The notes under the pieces were generated by a model. The model was not told the origin of the DNA. It ran no database searches and saw nothing but the letters and a program-made list of their open reading frames with translations. From Nymphaea colorata (lineage: Eukaryota; Streptophyta; Magnoliopsida; Nymphaeales; Nymphaeaceae), in contig NC_045141.1 in assembly GCF_008831285.2 (NCBI RefSeq), forward strand, positions 16,788,106-16,852,105: 64,000 bases of DNA. Reading direction: 5' to 3'. Below are positions 12,101 through 22,800 of the stretch, piece by piece. The position numbers and the translations under genes were made by a program. Numbering within the stretch: position 1 is the first letter of the stretch; every line of letters starts with the position of its first letter.

Positions 12101-14440
12101 CAAGAAAAATATATAATCAATGCAACTTTAACTTCTCAAGCTGAAGCTCCAGATTTTAGCACATAGGAAACTGTGTCAACTCATTGGGCCTCATAAAATA
12201 CTCTTACATTACAATATCTTGCCACGTTCAATTATACATTGATCATGAATGTCATATAAATAAATATATGACATCCCTATCAATAGCAAACAGATAATAT
12301 TTTGGGGTTAAGACGGTGTGACGGAAGTCGGCAATTAATAAATAATTGAATAAAATCGGAATAATAGTTTCTTGCATGCCTAGTTAACAAACTGCCCCTT
12401 AAACGATTATGTATGGTTAGTCCAAGTTCTAGTAGCTTGTATTAAAATTTCTCCAACTATTTAGGGGACACATGTCAACTAAAATATTTTTTTAATAAGT
12501 CAAAGCTATTTTCATTTTTTTCGTTATTAGGGTTTAGAGTTGTTTCTCAACTAAATACCAACCATGCATCCATTGTTTGAAGTGTAAAGAAGTAATGCTT
12601 ATGAGAATCAAATTGACAACTAAACTTTTACCGGTCCATGTAACTAAGAGACAACTAGGAAACTCCAATTCAAGAGTAATGCCACGTGTCATTTTCAAAA
12701 TATCTTTTAAATTTTTTAAGATTTTTCTTATTTTAAATTAATTTTTATGTTTTTATTCACTTTGCCAAGAAATGTTTTTCCGATCCGATTCAGCCAAAGC
12801 AATGAAATGACCAATTCACGGAATTCTCAGTCGATTGTTACAGCACTGCCGTTGAAATAGCATTGCTATGTGAATCTTGTACGCAAATTTTTAGTGTAAA
12901 TGTTTGTCTTAAATTCCCTTAAAATTTAAGGAGTTGAGTTTAGGATCAATTTCCTTAGCCCAGGTCAAGCACTTCCTAGGCTTTTAAGTAACCAATACGA
13001 CATCAGGAATGACTTCTTCTCATATCACAATAGAGCTTTTTGAGGCCAAGAATCGCCGGAATTTCAAGGCTTTACGTGAAAAAAAAAAGATTCAATTCAG
13101 TTGATGCTAGTTTGAACAGCTGAAGTCCCATAGTTACAAATAATGTCTCGGAGTTTTAAACGGCAAGGTTTTTTAAGGTATAATATGATGTGCTTGAAAA
13201 AACAAGAAAAAAATAGGTAAATTTTAAAAAACTAAAAGTAAGGGAAAAATAAAATAAATGAAAACTAATAACACAAACAAACATCAAGATAAGTAGATTT
13301 GCAACAAATAAAAAATAAAAAATGAAAAAAAAAACTGTTTAGCATTAAAAAAATTTAAAAAGTGAAATAAAAAGTGAAAAAACGAGTTAAAAACGTGGTT
13401 TTTTCGTTTTTAATGTTTTTTTTTTTTCAAAAAAGCAGCTTTTTTTTAGTTTTAAACGGCCATTTAATTTTATTTTTATTTTTTTTTTAAGAAAAGCGTT
13501 TTCTGTGACTATTGAAGTTTGAAGGTGCTTGGCCTAATCCAAACTACATATGAAGATTATAAAGGCAGAAGAAACCCAGTCTAAACCACGCCGGAGCAAA
13601 AGATAACCAGCGTGAACCTGTTTCTGGCGCCGGCGCCGCCGGCCTTCCGTTGGCCATTACATTGCATCAGTTGAACCTCATGGAATGAGCGAGAGAGAGT
13701 TAGCCAACGAAGCCTGGTGGAGAACACTGAGCTGGCCTGGCCTGTACCTGACTAGATCCAGCTTCGCGCCAGAGCCAGAGCCAGGTCCGCATCACTAACA
13801 AACAATAGGCCAAGTCGCGTCCCAGACACTCAACAACAAATCCTTAAGTTGGATGTTCAGCTCGATTAAACTTTATTGTAGATGCTTTTAATCGTGGGTC
13901 TCTTTTTCTCTTCTTCTCCAAGAAATTAATATAGCACATTAATGAACGGCCTCAAAGAAAGATCTTTCTCGAACTCCGTTTATTCAATGGGAAAGCGGAG
14001 ATTATTACGTAGTAAGAATTAAGATCAACCAGACATACATTTGTGAAATCAAGTAACATGAATGTAAGGATTCGGCGGCCACTTCGCCACTTCAAACTAG
14101 AGCTTTTGGTTCGACAGATCTCAACTTGCTTCTTAACAGTTTCGATTTCGATTCAAAAGAAATTTCGATTTGGATTCAAAAGAATTAAGAATCAATATAA
14201 CCACCCACTTAACAATTCATTTTATAGGCCATTAAAGATCTTTCATAACAACACCAACAACACAATACAAGTGTATTAACGAGAGAAGATGGGTGTAAGG
14301 ATGGTGGCCGGCGAGTTAGGGCAACGAGGGAGGGATCCGATGGACGTACACATGAAATGAAACGTCAATAAATGAGCAAGGGGAAAAGTTGGGGTTGACG
14401 GTCTCTTAATAATAAGAGAAGCCGCTTTGTCGCCCAAGAG
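9100..14440. other. Intergenic DNA without recognisable gene
   Basis: AT-rich sequence with a (TA)n tract at about 10210-10233, a purine-rich stretch at 10.66-10.73 kb, a repeat member at 11.3 kb and poly-A/poly-T-rich DNA at 13.08-13.50 kb. Stop codons are dense in all frames. Nothing here supports a protein or structural RNA gene. Confidence 0.65.
11338..11515. repeat. Dispersed repeat member with perfect palindromic core
   Basis: It begins 'tggcggagac', carries the perfect 16-nt palindrome gtgggcaattgcccac at 11362-11377, then an AT-rich body, and ends with 'aagaaatttctggtttgacc'. Related parts occur at 56.41-56.59 and 62.43-62.58 kb. It is the best preserved core of the family in this window. 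Confidence 0.5.
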
Positions 14441-14448
14441 GGGCAGGT

Positions 14449-14460
14449 GGTGGGCCCACC
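14449..14460. promoter_or_regulatory. Palindromic TCP-type site upstream of the LBD gene
   Basis: GGTGGGCCCACC is a perfect 12-nt palindrome containing the class I TCP core GGNCCCAC in both directions. A second GGACCCAC is at 14777-14784. Both lie 1.0-1.4 kb upstream of the LBD start codon. TCP proteins are known to act with AS2-type proteins in leaf development; binding here is an inference from the motif only. Confidence 0.3.
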
Positions 14461-14937
14461 GAGTCGGGAAGTTCGTGGGGGGTGGAACAAGGACTAGGCA
14501 TCTGACACCCCCCCCAAGCGTCACGCCCACCCAAACTCCGAGCTTTCTTCACTTGGGGCTGACGATTTGACGCCACGAGGTGATGGAGACCTCAGATCCA
14601 ACGGAAGAAGAGCAGTCGTCTCTTCTCTCCTTCCTCCCTCGGGAAACGTTGCTGATTGGGAGGTGGAGAGGTGACGCCGCGACCGACCCAAGTGGGTTCG
14701 CTCGCTCGCCATCTCGGTCGAGCCCTGTTGCCTTGGCCTTTGACTCGGTTAGGTTTGACCGCGAGCAGGGAAAGCGGGACCCACCGCCTTCATTTCTTCT
14801 GTTCTTTCCTTGTTTCGCTTTTTCTCTTTTCGTTTTGTTTTTGGTTTTCGGTTTTGCCTTGGAGGAGGAGGGGAGTTGCCGAGTAATAAATCGCTCCTCA
14901 CTTGAACAGAAAAAAAAATCCCTTCATAACCGGGAAG

Positions 14938-14940
<3 letters not shown>

Positions 14941-14971
<31 letters not shown>

Positions 14972-15091
14972 GGTTTCTTCCTCCTGCGCAGACCCACACT
15001 GTTTCCTCCCCTTAGGCCAATCACCAAATCCAAGCTCTCTTTCTGTCTCTCTTTTCTGAGTTGTGCCATCTATCTATCTATCTATCTATCC
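14941..15091. repeat. (TC)n and (ATCT)n microsatellites in the LBD 5' region
   Basis: Two simple repeats: (TC)n at 14941-14971 and about six ATCT units at 15067-15091. They lie in the probable promoter or leader of the LBD gene. Pyrimidine-rich leaders are common in plants. Confidence 0.85.
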
Positions 15092-15268
15092 ATGGTGACC
15101 TAATTCTTGTTTTTCAGATTGAAAAACTAAATAAGGGGAGCCATTTTTCCGGCTCCTTAGTGGGCACCAGTCATCGATTTCCATCGGCGGAGGGGAGGGC
15201 GGGGGGGATCGGTGCATCTTCTTATAGGAGAGATCGATCCGTGAAAGCCTTCTCTGTCGTCCCCGCCT

Positions 15269-15812
15269 GTAAGTTGTTCTGCCGTTTTTTTTTTGTTTTT
15301 GTTGGAATTTTTTTTTTCCTTACTGATTCCTGTTTCGAATACTCGTCTTCCTTATTTTTCTGTTTCCACGATTTTCTTTTTCTTGTTTCCTTTTCGCGGA
15401 TGGGTACGTCGGTTGATCTTCTTTTGATATATTGATTTGGTGGGTGCATCTACCTTTGTGAACCCCAAAGGTCATTCGTGTGCTTGCTTCTTCTTGATCA
15501 CTTGTTTTGCCGGACCTTCGAACGTCGGCTTTCCGCTTTATCAAAAAGCTTCGTGGGGAGACTTTACGGTTTCTTTGATTGATGACGCTGGCGCTTATCT
15601 TTCGCTATGAAATATGAATATAGAAAATATGATTCTTTTTGTTTCTTTTCCAAAGTGGGATTATGCCCTTTTCTTCCTTTCCAAAATGGGCTCTCAACCA
15701 GTGAACCCCTAACCTTTTCCGAGTGCAATGATAATAGGAAAAAGATGTTTCCAAATAGGATGGTGAATCTCTCTCTCATGCTTTTTCCGTTTTCTCTTGT
15801 TGGGGACAATAG
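15269..15812 (+). other. Possible intron in the LBD 5' leader
   Basis: A good donor (gcct|gtaagttg) at 15269 and a pyrimidine-rich tract ending in caatag at 15811-15812, three bases before the LBD start codon, could bound a 544-bp leader intron. The first ATG of the long open frame, at 15797, would then be intronic, which favours the ATG at 15815. Only the splice motifs support this. Confidence 0.4.
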
Positions 15813-15814
15813 CG

Positions 15815-16732
15815 ATGGCGTCATCTTCGAATTCGCCGTGCGCGGCGTGCAAGTTTCTCAGGCGAAAGTGCACGCCGGAATGCGTCTTTGCTCCCTACTT
15901 TCCACCGGACAGCCCACAGAAGTTCGCTAACGTGCACAAGGTATTTGGAGCCAGCAACGTGAGCAAGCTGCTGAACGAGCTACCACCTAGCCGGCGGGAG
16001 GACGCCGTCAACTCTCTCGCTTACGAGGCCGACGCCCGCTTGAGCGACCCCGTCTACGGCTGCGTTGGGGTCATCTCCCTTCTTCAGCACCAGCTCAAGC
16101 AGCTCCAGGCTGACCTCCTTGCCGCCCGGGCGGAGCTTTCCCGTTACATGGCCGCCGCCGGCATCCCTGGTCCCCTTCCCCCTTCATTCCTCCAGGCAGC
16201 AGCTGTAGCCGCGCACCACCAGCAGCAGTACCAGCACCACCACCACTCCGCGACGTCAGCTGCCGTTGGTATTGGAATGGGACTGCCGGGAGCGGCGTCC
16301 AGGGAGCAGTTGTACAGGGAACAGCAGCAGCAGCAACAGCAGCTACTGGAGTCGCAGCAGATGGCCGTCGCTGTGGCGATGGCGGCGAGGGAGCAGCAGG
16401 AGATGATGAGGAATTACGAACATGGTGGCGATATCGGGAGATTCGGTGGTGCAGCTTATGATCAAGGAGTGGGTGCAGCTGGTGGTAGTGGTGCCGGCAG
16501 TGGCAGTGTTGGTGGAGGGTTGGGGTTTAATGCATTTGCTTTGTCTCCGGCAGCGTCGCCATCGTCGTCGGGTTTCATAAGCCCGATACAGGCCCACCAT
16601 CATCATCAGCAGCAGCAACAGCAGAGATCCGTAGGTGGGGAGGACAGGAAACCTTGTAGTAGCGGCAGTGTTGGTGGTGGTGGCGGCTGTGGCGGCAGCG
16701 GTGGTGCTGGAAGCACCGGTCTTTCCTCGTAA
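15815..16732 (+). CDS. LBD36/AS2-like: LBD class I transcription factor (AS2/ASL1 clade), complete
   Basis: The protein is 305 aa from ATG 15815. This start gives MASSSNSPCAACKF, the usual start of AS2-clade proteins; an in-frame ATG 18 bases upstream is less likely. The LOB domain is complete. The zinc-binding C block has C9, C12, C19 and C23 (CX2CX6CX3C). The GAS block contains FANVHKVFGASNV and DPVYGC. A leucine-zipper-like coil follows (VISLLQHQLKQLQADL). The C-terminal half has His and Gln runs, EQQQ..LLESQQMAVAVAMAAREQQEM and Gly-rich segments. The Gln-rich 'QQ-A-AREQQ-M' stretch resembles Arabidopsis LBD36 (ASL1) more than AS2 (LBD6). These nuclear DNA-binding factors repress KNOX genes and set leaf polarity together with AS1-type MYB proteins. 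There is no intron in the coding part. The CDS is more GC-rich than its surroundings. Orthology between LBD6 and LBD36 is unsettled. Confidence 0.93.
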   Translation: MASSSNSPCAACKFLRRKCTPECVFAPYFPPDSPQKFANVHKVFGASNVSKLLNELPPSRREDAVNSLAYEADARLSDPVYGCVGVISLLQHQLKQLQADLLAARAELSRYMAAAGIPGPLPPSFLQAAAVAAHHQQQYQHHHHSATSAAVGIGMGLPGAASREQLYREQQQQQQQLLESQQMAVAVAMAAREQQEMMRNYEHGGDIGRFGGAAYDQGVGAAGGSGAGSGSVGGGLGFNAFALSPAASPSSSGFISPIQAHHHHQQQQQQRSVGGEDRKPCSSGSVGGGGGCGGSGGAGSTGLSS

Positions 16733-16828
16733 GGCGTTCGGATTACTTCGCCGGTCATCGTCGATGACGGTCACCGGAAATGGAGATCCACAGTCCACAC
16801 CATTTTTTTCCCTGTAAGGAGGAAAGCA

Positions 16829-16869
<41 letters not shown>
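16829..16869 (+). repeat. (TC)n tract in the LBD 3' UTR
   Basis: About 20 TC units, with one TTTC interruption, begin about 97 bases after the LBD stop codon and are probably transcribed. Confidence 0.9.
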
Positions 16870-19800
16870 ACATGCACGTCATCTAGTTGGCTTGAGAGAC
16901 GATTTGTTCTTCTTTCTAGTTTTCCAAAATTGATTGGCTTGTTCATAACTGGTTAGCCATCTTAAATTGAAAGCACATTCTTCTGTTTGGAGGCATTAAA
17001 AGCTTTTCTGAGTAAAGCTGAATTCCGGCAGAATTAGTCCCGAATCTTTTTCTAAGGATTACTGAAAATCAAGGATTTCTGCTCCCTATGCATCGACACA
17101 GCCCATCAGTCAAACGTCCAAGCCTTGCTGCATTCATCTGCCTCACCGCATGGCATGTTTTGAGCTTCTTTCCTTTTTCTTGATACATTCGGTTCTCAAC
17201 TGAGATTTGATTTGTTGTGGAAAATGGTAGAGAGCATATTCTTTTCTTGTGGCTTGAAGAAGATTCTCTCTTATGTGAAAACTGTAACTTGCACATCAAC
17301 TCGTTTCTGATGTCTGTTTTTGGGTGCTACTGTACTTGAGTTTGGCAATGCTTGAAATGGACTAAATGAGATTGTCTTTTCACACAACCGTGTTTGCTTG
17401 AGTTAAGAAGCTTCTTTAGTCAACTGGAGGAGTGGTCCAGCTGTTCGCGAGTGGTTCGTAGGTCACACCACAGAACTTGTGATGGTTATCGTTTTTAATG
17501 GCATTGCATGTTTTTATGACGCAGAAAACTTGCTCACTTGGGGATTGCTTGGTGCAGAAAACAATGCTTATTTACTCATTTTAATGGCTGCCATTTGCAC
17601 TCAGCTTTCTTTCATGTGTGGCTTTTTGTTAGGCTTCATTTCCCTGTGCTTCTCTCTCTCTCTCTTCCATGAGTATCTGAGTTGGGTGTTTTCTGTCCGC
17701 AGGCTCACGTCTCGCTGAAATTTCCCGGCAACAGAGAGTGACAAAGGAGAACTAAAGAGGCATGTTAAAAGTTTTTCTTTTTGTTTTCTTTTGTATTTTT
17801 CCTTTTTTGGTTTTCTATACGTTTTGTCAAGGTATACACGATTCTTTAAAAAGACCTCATTAAATTGTATTACCTTTTCTTTCTCTTTAAAAACCGCCTC
17901 CTTGTTTTGCCTTTTCCTTTCGTTTCATCTCTGCAAAATCCAAAAGGTCAGTGACGAATCACCAGAGATTCATGTACTCGAGACCCCTCGTGTTCAATGG
18001 TGCAAGCTAACTAATATCCTTAAGCCATTCGGCCATCTTGATTCTCAAAGAACCTGTCGTTCTTTTCCCTTGAAACGCTCTGTGCGTGCGTGCATGTTTT
18101 TTTCATAGAGGTCCTTCTTATATTTTATGTGTATAACACTATAATTATACGATAGTTTTGAAAAGCGCGAGAGTGATCTGCTTGAGATTCTAAATGGATT
18201 CATATTTAAGATCTTCTGAGGCAGCCTCTGCGGCAGAGGGAAGGTTTCTGCGTGTGTCTTCTGTGCATCTGCCCCTGCTGCACAACTCGAGGAAAAGAAA
18301 GTTGCATTCACTCTTCTCGTTCCACATTTCTCCCTCATTTATGGCTCCTCTGAACCTGTAATCATGCGCGTATTAATGCCTCCATTTTGTCCCTCGGTCG
18401 TCTGTTCGAGGTGGCAGCGTTCGATCCCCACCCAACTCCTCTTTCTATCTCTTCCTTCTTAACTCCCACTCCAATGGCCGCCATACTTCCTCCTGCACTC
18501 CATCTCTGACGCTGTTTCCTCTTGCACGGTTTCCTGCTTCTTGTATAAATCAGAAGGCATTGACTAGATTTCCAGTCTTTCGTTTCCTTTTGGAGGGCAG
18601 TTCGTAGAGATCAGAACGAATGACGGTTTCAATTTAAATATCAGGATTTACAAAATCCGTCGTTTCTTTTAAGGGTTATCGATGGATAAGAATGCTTTAT
18701 CCAAATAAAATTTCTTTAGAACATCAGGTCGTTATAAAAAGAACATAGACAAGTTCGAATCACCTAAAAAGAGTTAGTTCCACATCCCTTTTTTGTTCTA
18801 GTTCTGTAGAACTATGGATCTCTTTCTCTCCCTCTCTCTCTTTATCGCGTCAGGACTTTATATAAACTTTACTTCAGCTGTGGGGATAACACAAAAAACA
18901 CGGAGAAAGTTGGTTGACTTGCTACATGAGTAATTGTTATATATATATATATATATAAACCACCTGGCTGGAATTGACGGAAACCTGTTTGAAGATCTCT
19001 AGGAGTACTGACGGAGATAAAATAAAAATGCTTCCATTCTGTAACGTCTGAGTGAGTTTCAGAGTCAAAATTCTCCTTTTTGTTTGCTTCACGTAATCCC
19101 ATTCTGCTTCGTCTTTCGTCTTCCTAGTTCCTACAGCTTCTCTCTCTTTCTCTCTCTCTCTGGTTTACTGCATGAAACCCGGGCACGCACCTGACGTGCC
19201 TACGTCGTGTACGGGCACCACCTTTACAGCCCCTCCTGTTCGCAGTCACGCAGGAAAATAAATCTGCCACCCGAGAACTGAAAAAAAGAAAGGTAAAAAT
19301 GCAGAGAGTGAGAGAGATTAGCTGTTGTATATGAACGCGGAGATTCTAATCTGTGAATTTTATTCTTGGTCGTGTGCTTTCCATGAAAGACTGATCGTGT
19401 TTTCTAGATTATGAGAACCAGAATCCCGTTATATTTGAAGCAATTCTTGGAAAAAATCATGGCGTGCAAGGCATCAAATATATAAGCATCGAACATTGGG
19501 AAGATCAACTTTTTAATCGAGGTCAGTGTGTAAAGTCAGAGTAACACGGAGACCCGAGATTGGTTGAACGATCGAGAATTTAATCAGGTGGGTGTGAGAC
19601 GAGACAGATTTCCTGATTATCATCTAAGTTTTTTCGTGTCACGACCTTGAATTCAGCGCAGTTTAGTTCCATACTTCCAATTTTCCGACCGATATGATCG
19701 ATATTGGTGCTTTTACTTATAAAAAAAACCATGAGTTGCCATTATCGTGAACGTTTGTGGCTCGTGTGTTTAGTGAGATATTTTATCTAGGTAATTAAGT

Positions 19801-22800
19801 ACTCTAAGCGAGCGAGAATAGAGGGCGTAATAAAAAAAAATGATTAAAGTAGACGTAGCTAAATCTAGTGTGGCGATGTGGATTTCGAGTTTGGATTTTG
19901 TCTTATTAGAATATAAAAGATATCCGTGATTTTGTGGTCGAGTTTCCCGAGATATTTTTATAATGTACTAAATCGTTGAATTGCATGGTTGGCCTTTGCG
20001 TTATAGAAGTCATCGGACTTGTTTCCTCATGGCCTGTGAGTAGTAAGATCCAATGCATTGTTTTCCGGTCCTACCGTGAGGACACCGTTCTCCACATTTT
20101 CTTTATAACAATTTGGTGTAGAGAGTGAGGGAAAGAGTTGCCTTTTTTCCTGTTCTCTAAATCCCAAATGCTCTGCTTCATGATTTCCTTCATTTAAAAA
20201 GAGTTGAGTCCATGGCATGAGTTCTATCGATACATAAATAAATTCAAGCATAGCAAAGGCCCCAACCAAAACTTGAGATCTTGAGGGATGGAGGGAAGGG
20301 TAATTTTATTGGGCAGATGAAATACTCTTCTTCACTTGAACTTTTGCTTATATTAATGTACTCACAAGACTTAAGGCCAACTTGAAAAGATATCGTGTTC
20401 AGGATCTTGCTGATCAACTTGAAGGAGAGAATTCAGTACTTGGGAGGCCTTGTTTTTGGCACAATCTAGTAGCACTCGATTAAACACTCACTTACCAATT
20501 AAAAAGTGATTGGAAAAATCATGTTAATCTCTACGAGTTCACAAGTAATGATCACACAAGGCGGAGCCTCTTCATATATATATATATATATATATATGCT
20601 GGAAAGGAAGACCGGGTATGTTTTCAAACGAACTTCTCCATGTAAAGCGCTGCTTGGTTGAAGAGTTTCGCTCTGACAAACTCAATTTTGATGCATGCTT
20701 TTCATGTTTGTTCAAGTTCATGCTCATATAATAATTGGTACAAGTTTCAAGCAGAAAACCGACCAGTTAGGCAACTCAAAGTGAAAAATATTCCAATTCT
20801 GAAAGTGAAAAAGACCTGTGATAGTAAAAAGGACGTGACAGGTGTTGAAGTGATAGTTTAGCTAGCAGTATTGTCAGCTGCTTCCTTCACAAGTTATTTG
20901 CTGTCGGTGTTAACTTTTTTTTGCAAGGTAAAAAAATTGGATTTATTCGAGATTTATTTCGATAAGAATAAGTGGATCGATCGGTGTGATCTTTGAAGGT
21001 GTTTGGACTTAAAATCAGGTTTTCAGAACCTAGTTTTACCCCAAAACACCATTTCGAGAATGTTTGGATGAATAAAACTAGGTTTTGCTAAACCAAGATC
21101 CCGAAAAATCTGTTTCCCCTCATATTTTTCAGGCAAGACTAATTTTTACTTCTAAACCTAGTCTTTCACTTGTCACCTAACATCCAAACCAAGTTTACAA
21201 AGCTGGGTTTTTAACCAGATTTTCAAAAACCAAGTTTTTAATGGTGTCATCTAACAAACGAAGGGTTTTTCATATTTAAATCGAAAAATCCATCTTGATA
21301 AATCTGTCAAACCATAGTACAAGCACAATCTAATGTATCTACTTTATACTATGGCAATCTGCAACTATCATACGTTAAGACATAATAATATCATGATTTT
21401 TTTTTTTGGTAGGTCCAAGGAAGACTCTGTAGGGGCAATCGGGCATTTCCCCAGTTAAACTTGTCGTTCTTGTTTCCTTTTACCCCAGCTCATAGAAAGG
21501 AAATTTTTTCATCAATGGTGGTACGAGCCTTTTGCAATTAGAATTTGTCTCCCCTTTGAGCTTTTACTGAATTTAGAGCCACTCCTTTAAAATTTTGACA
21601 ACAAGAAAAAAAATGTAAAGTTTTTTGAAGAAAGAAGTGAATACAATTGATTTAAACGTAGACAAAATAGGGCGCAGGAATAACCGAGACATAGTAAAGT
21701 CTGCATTATGACGTTGTGCAACAAGGTTGAACAAGTTAATTAGGAATTGATGAACATGTGAATAAATTATACTAAACGCATCCTTATCATTTAACTCAAT
21801 TAAACCAAGTTCATGCGCAATAAACTTAATTAGTCTATTAATTGGAAAACAACAAACTTGTTTAAATAAACAAGGAAGCACGTTATATTGACTGGCTGCA
21901 TGTGGAAAAGGCCGTTTGCTATTGTCTTGACATTATCAAGCATGGAATTAAGCAAAGTTTTTTGTTGGTTCTCGTCAAAACCTTGGCTAAAAGCTAGTGT
22001 TCTGGAAATTTCTCTTTCTTATATGAGAACAACGGCTTCTGAAATTGAGGCCAAAAGTCTCAAAATGTGAAGGATGGGTTAGCTAACTGAAAACAAGAGG
22101 TGTTGAACGATAATTGCATGAGGCAGAAGATATCTCATCATCACGATTGTTGCATTATATTCGCATACTTTTTGCAGTCACATGCTCATGCCGATCATGT
22201 GTTGGGCATCTGATGATGACAATAAGAAAATGAAAGATGGTGACAACCACGTACCAACAAAGCCAGATGTTCATTAGGTTCTTTAATGAACATGTATACC
22301 TTCTTCTAATATTTTAGAAAGAACAAAGGCAGTAATTTATCCATGAACGGCGCCTAGATCTCTCTCTCATGTGATATGAGTTGATCGTCTCCTGCTCTTT
22401 CTTTCGGAGCCTCCTCGCCACCTGTTCTGCCCTCATCTCTGAGCTTCTCCAGCTTCTTCTGCTCTCCTTCCCCTGATCATATAATGGTCTCTGGCATTTC
22501 ACGTGTTGATCCTTGCTTCTTTGCTGCTGGTGCCGATACAGGAGGCACTCGACGACAGGGTTTTCAGAGACACGCACCCCCTCCTTCTGCTATCACGTTC
22601 TGACTGATGTCCACCTAATTGCCTTGCGCATTGACTACCATCAATCTTTCTTCTGCTTAATTAGTCCTTCCTTTGATCTCTCTCTCCTTTTTGGCTATAT
22701 TTGCTGCTTCATTATTTTTGGTTTCTTTTTTTGCTGAATTTTGTGAAATCAGTGACCCAGTTTTGTTTTAGTGCACCTTTCCATTTGTTTTGAAGAGAAG

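Noticed and set aside
12085..12110. ctactacaagaaaaat, similar to a CACTA terminus
   Set aside because: First bases deviate from CACTA, no GC-rich subterminal region and no second end nearby.
14580..15059. 159-codon plus-strand frame upstream of the LBD gene
   Set aside because: Its end is coded by the (TC)n tract (Ser-Leu run) and the rest has no recognisable feature; more likely LBD leader/promoter.
16733..17720. Additional LBD exon after a donor-like ctgtaagg (16811) and acceptor-like ccgcag (about 17701)
   Set aside because: The LBD coding frame already ends at 16732 with a typical protein; a 3' UTR intron is possible but rests on weak motifs.
18395..18435. ggtggcagcgttcgatcccc, resembling a tRNA T-arm
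   Set aside because: No D-arm, anticodon arm or acceptor stem can be built around it.
22300..22600. Possible microRNA precursor in a pyrimidine-rich region
   Set aside because: No match to conserved plant microRNA sequences that I know and no convincing long hairpin by eye.
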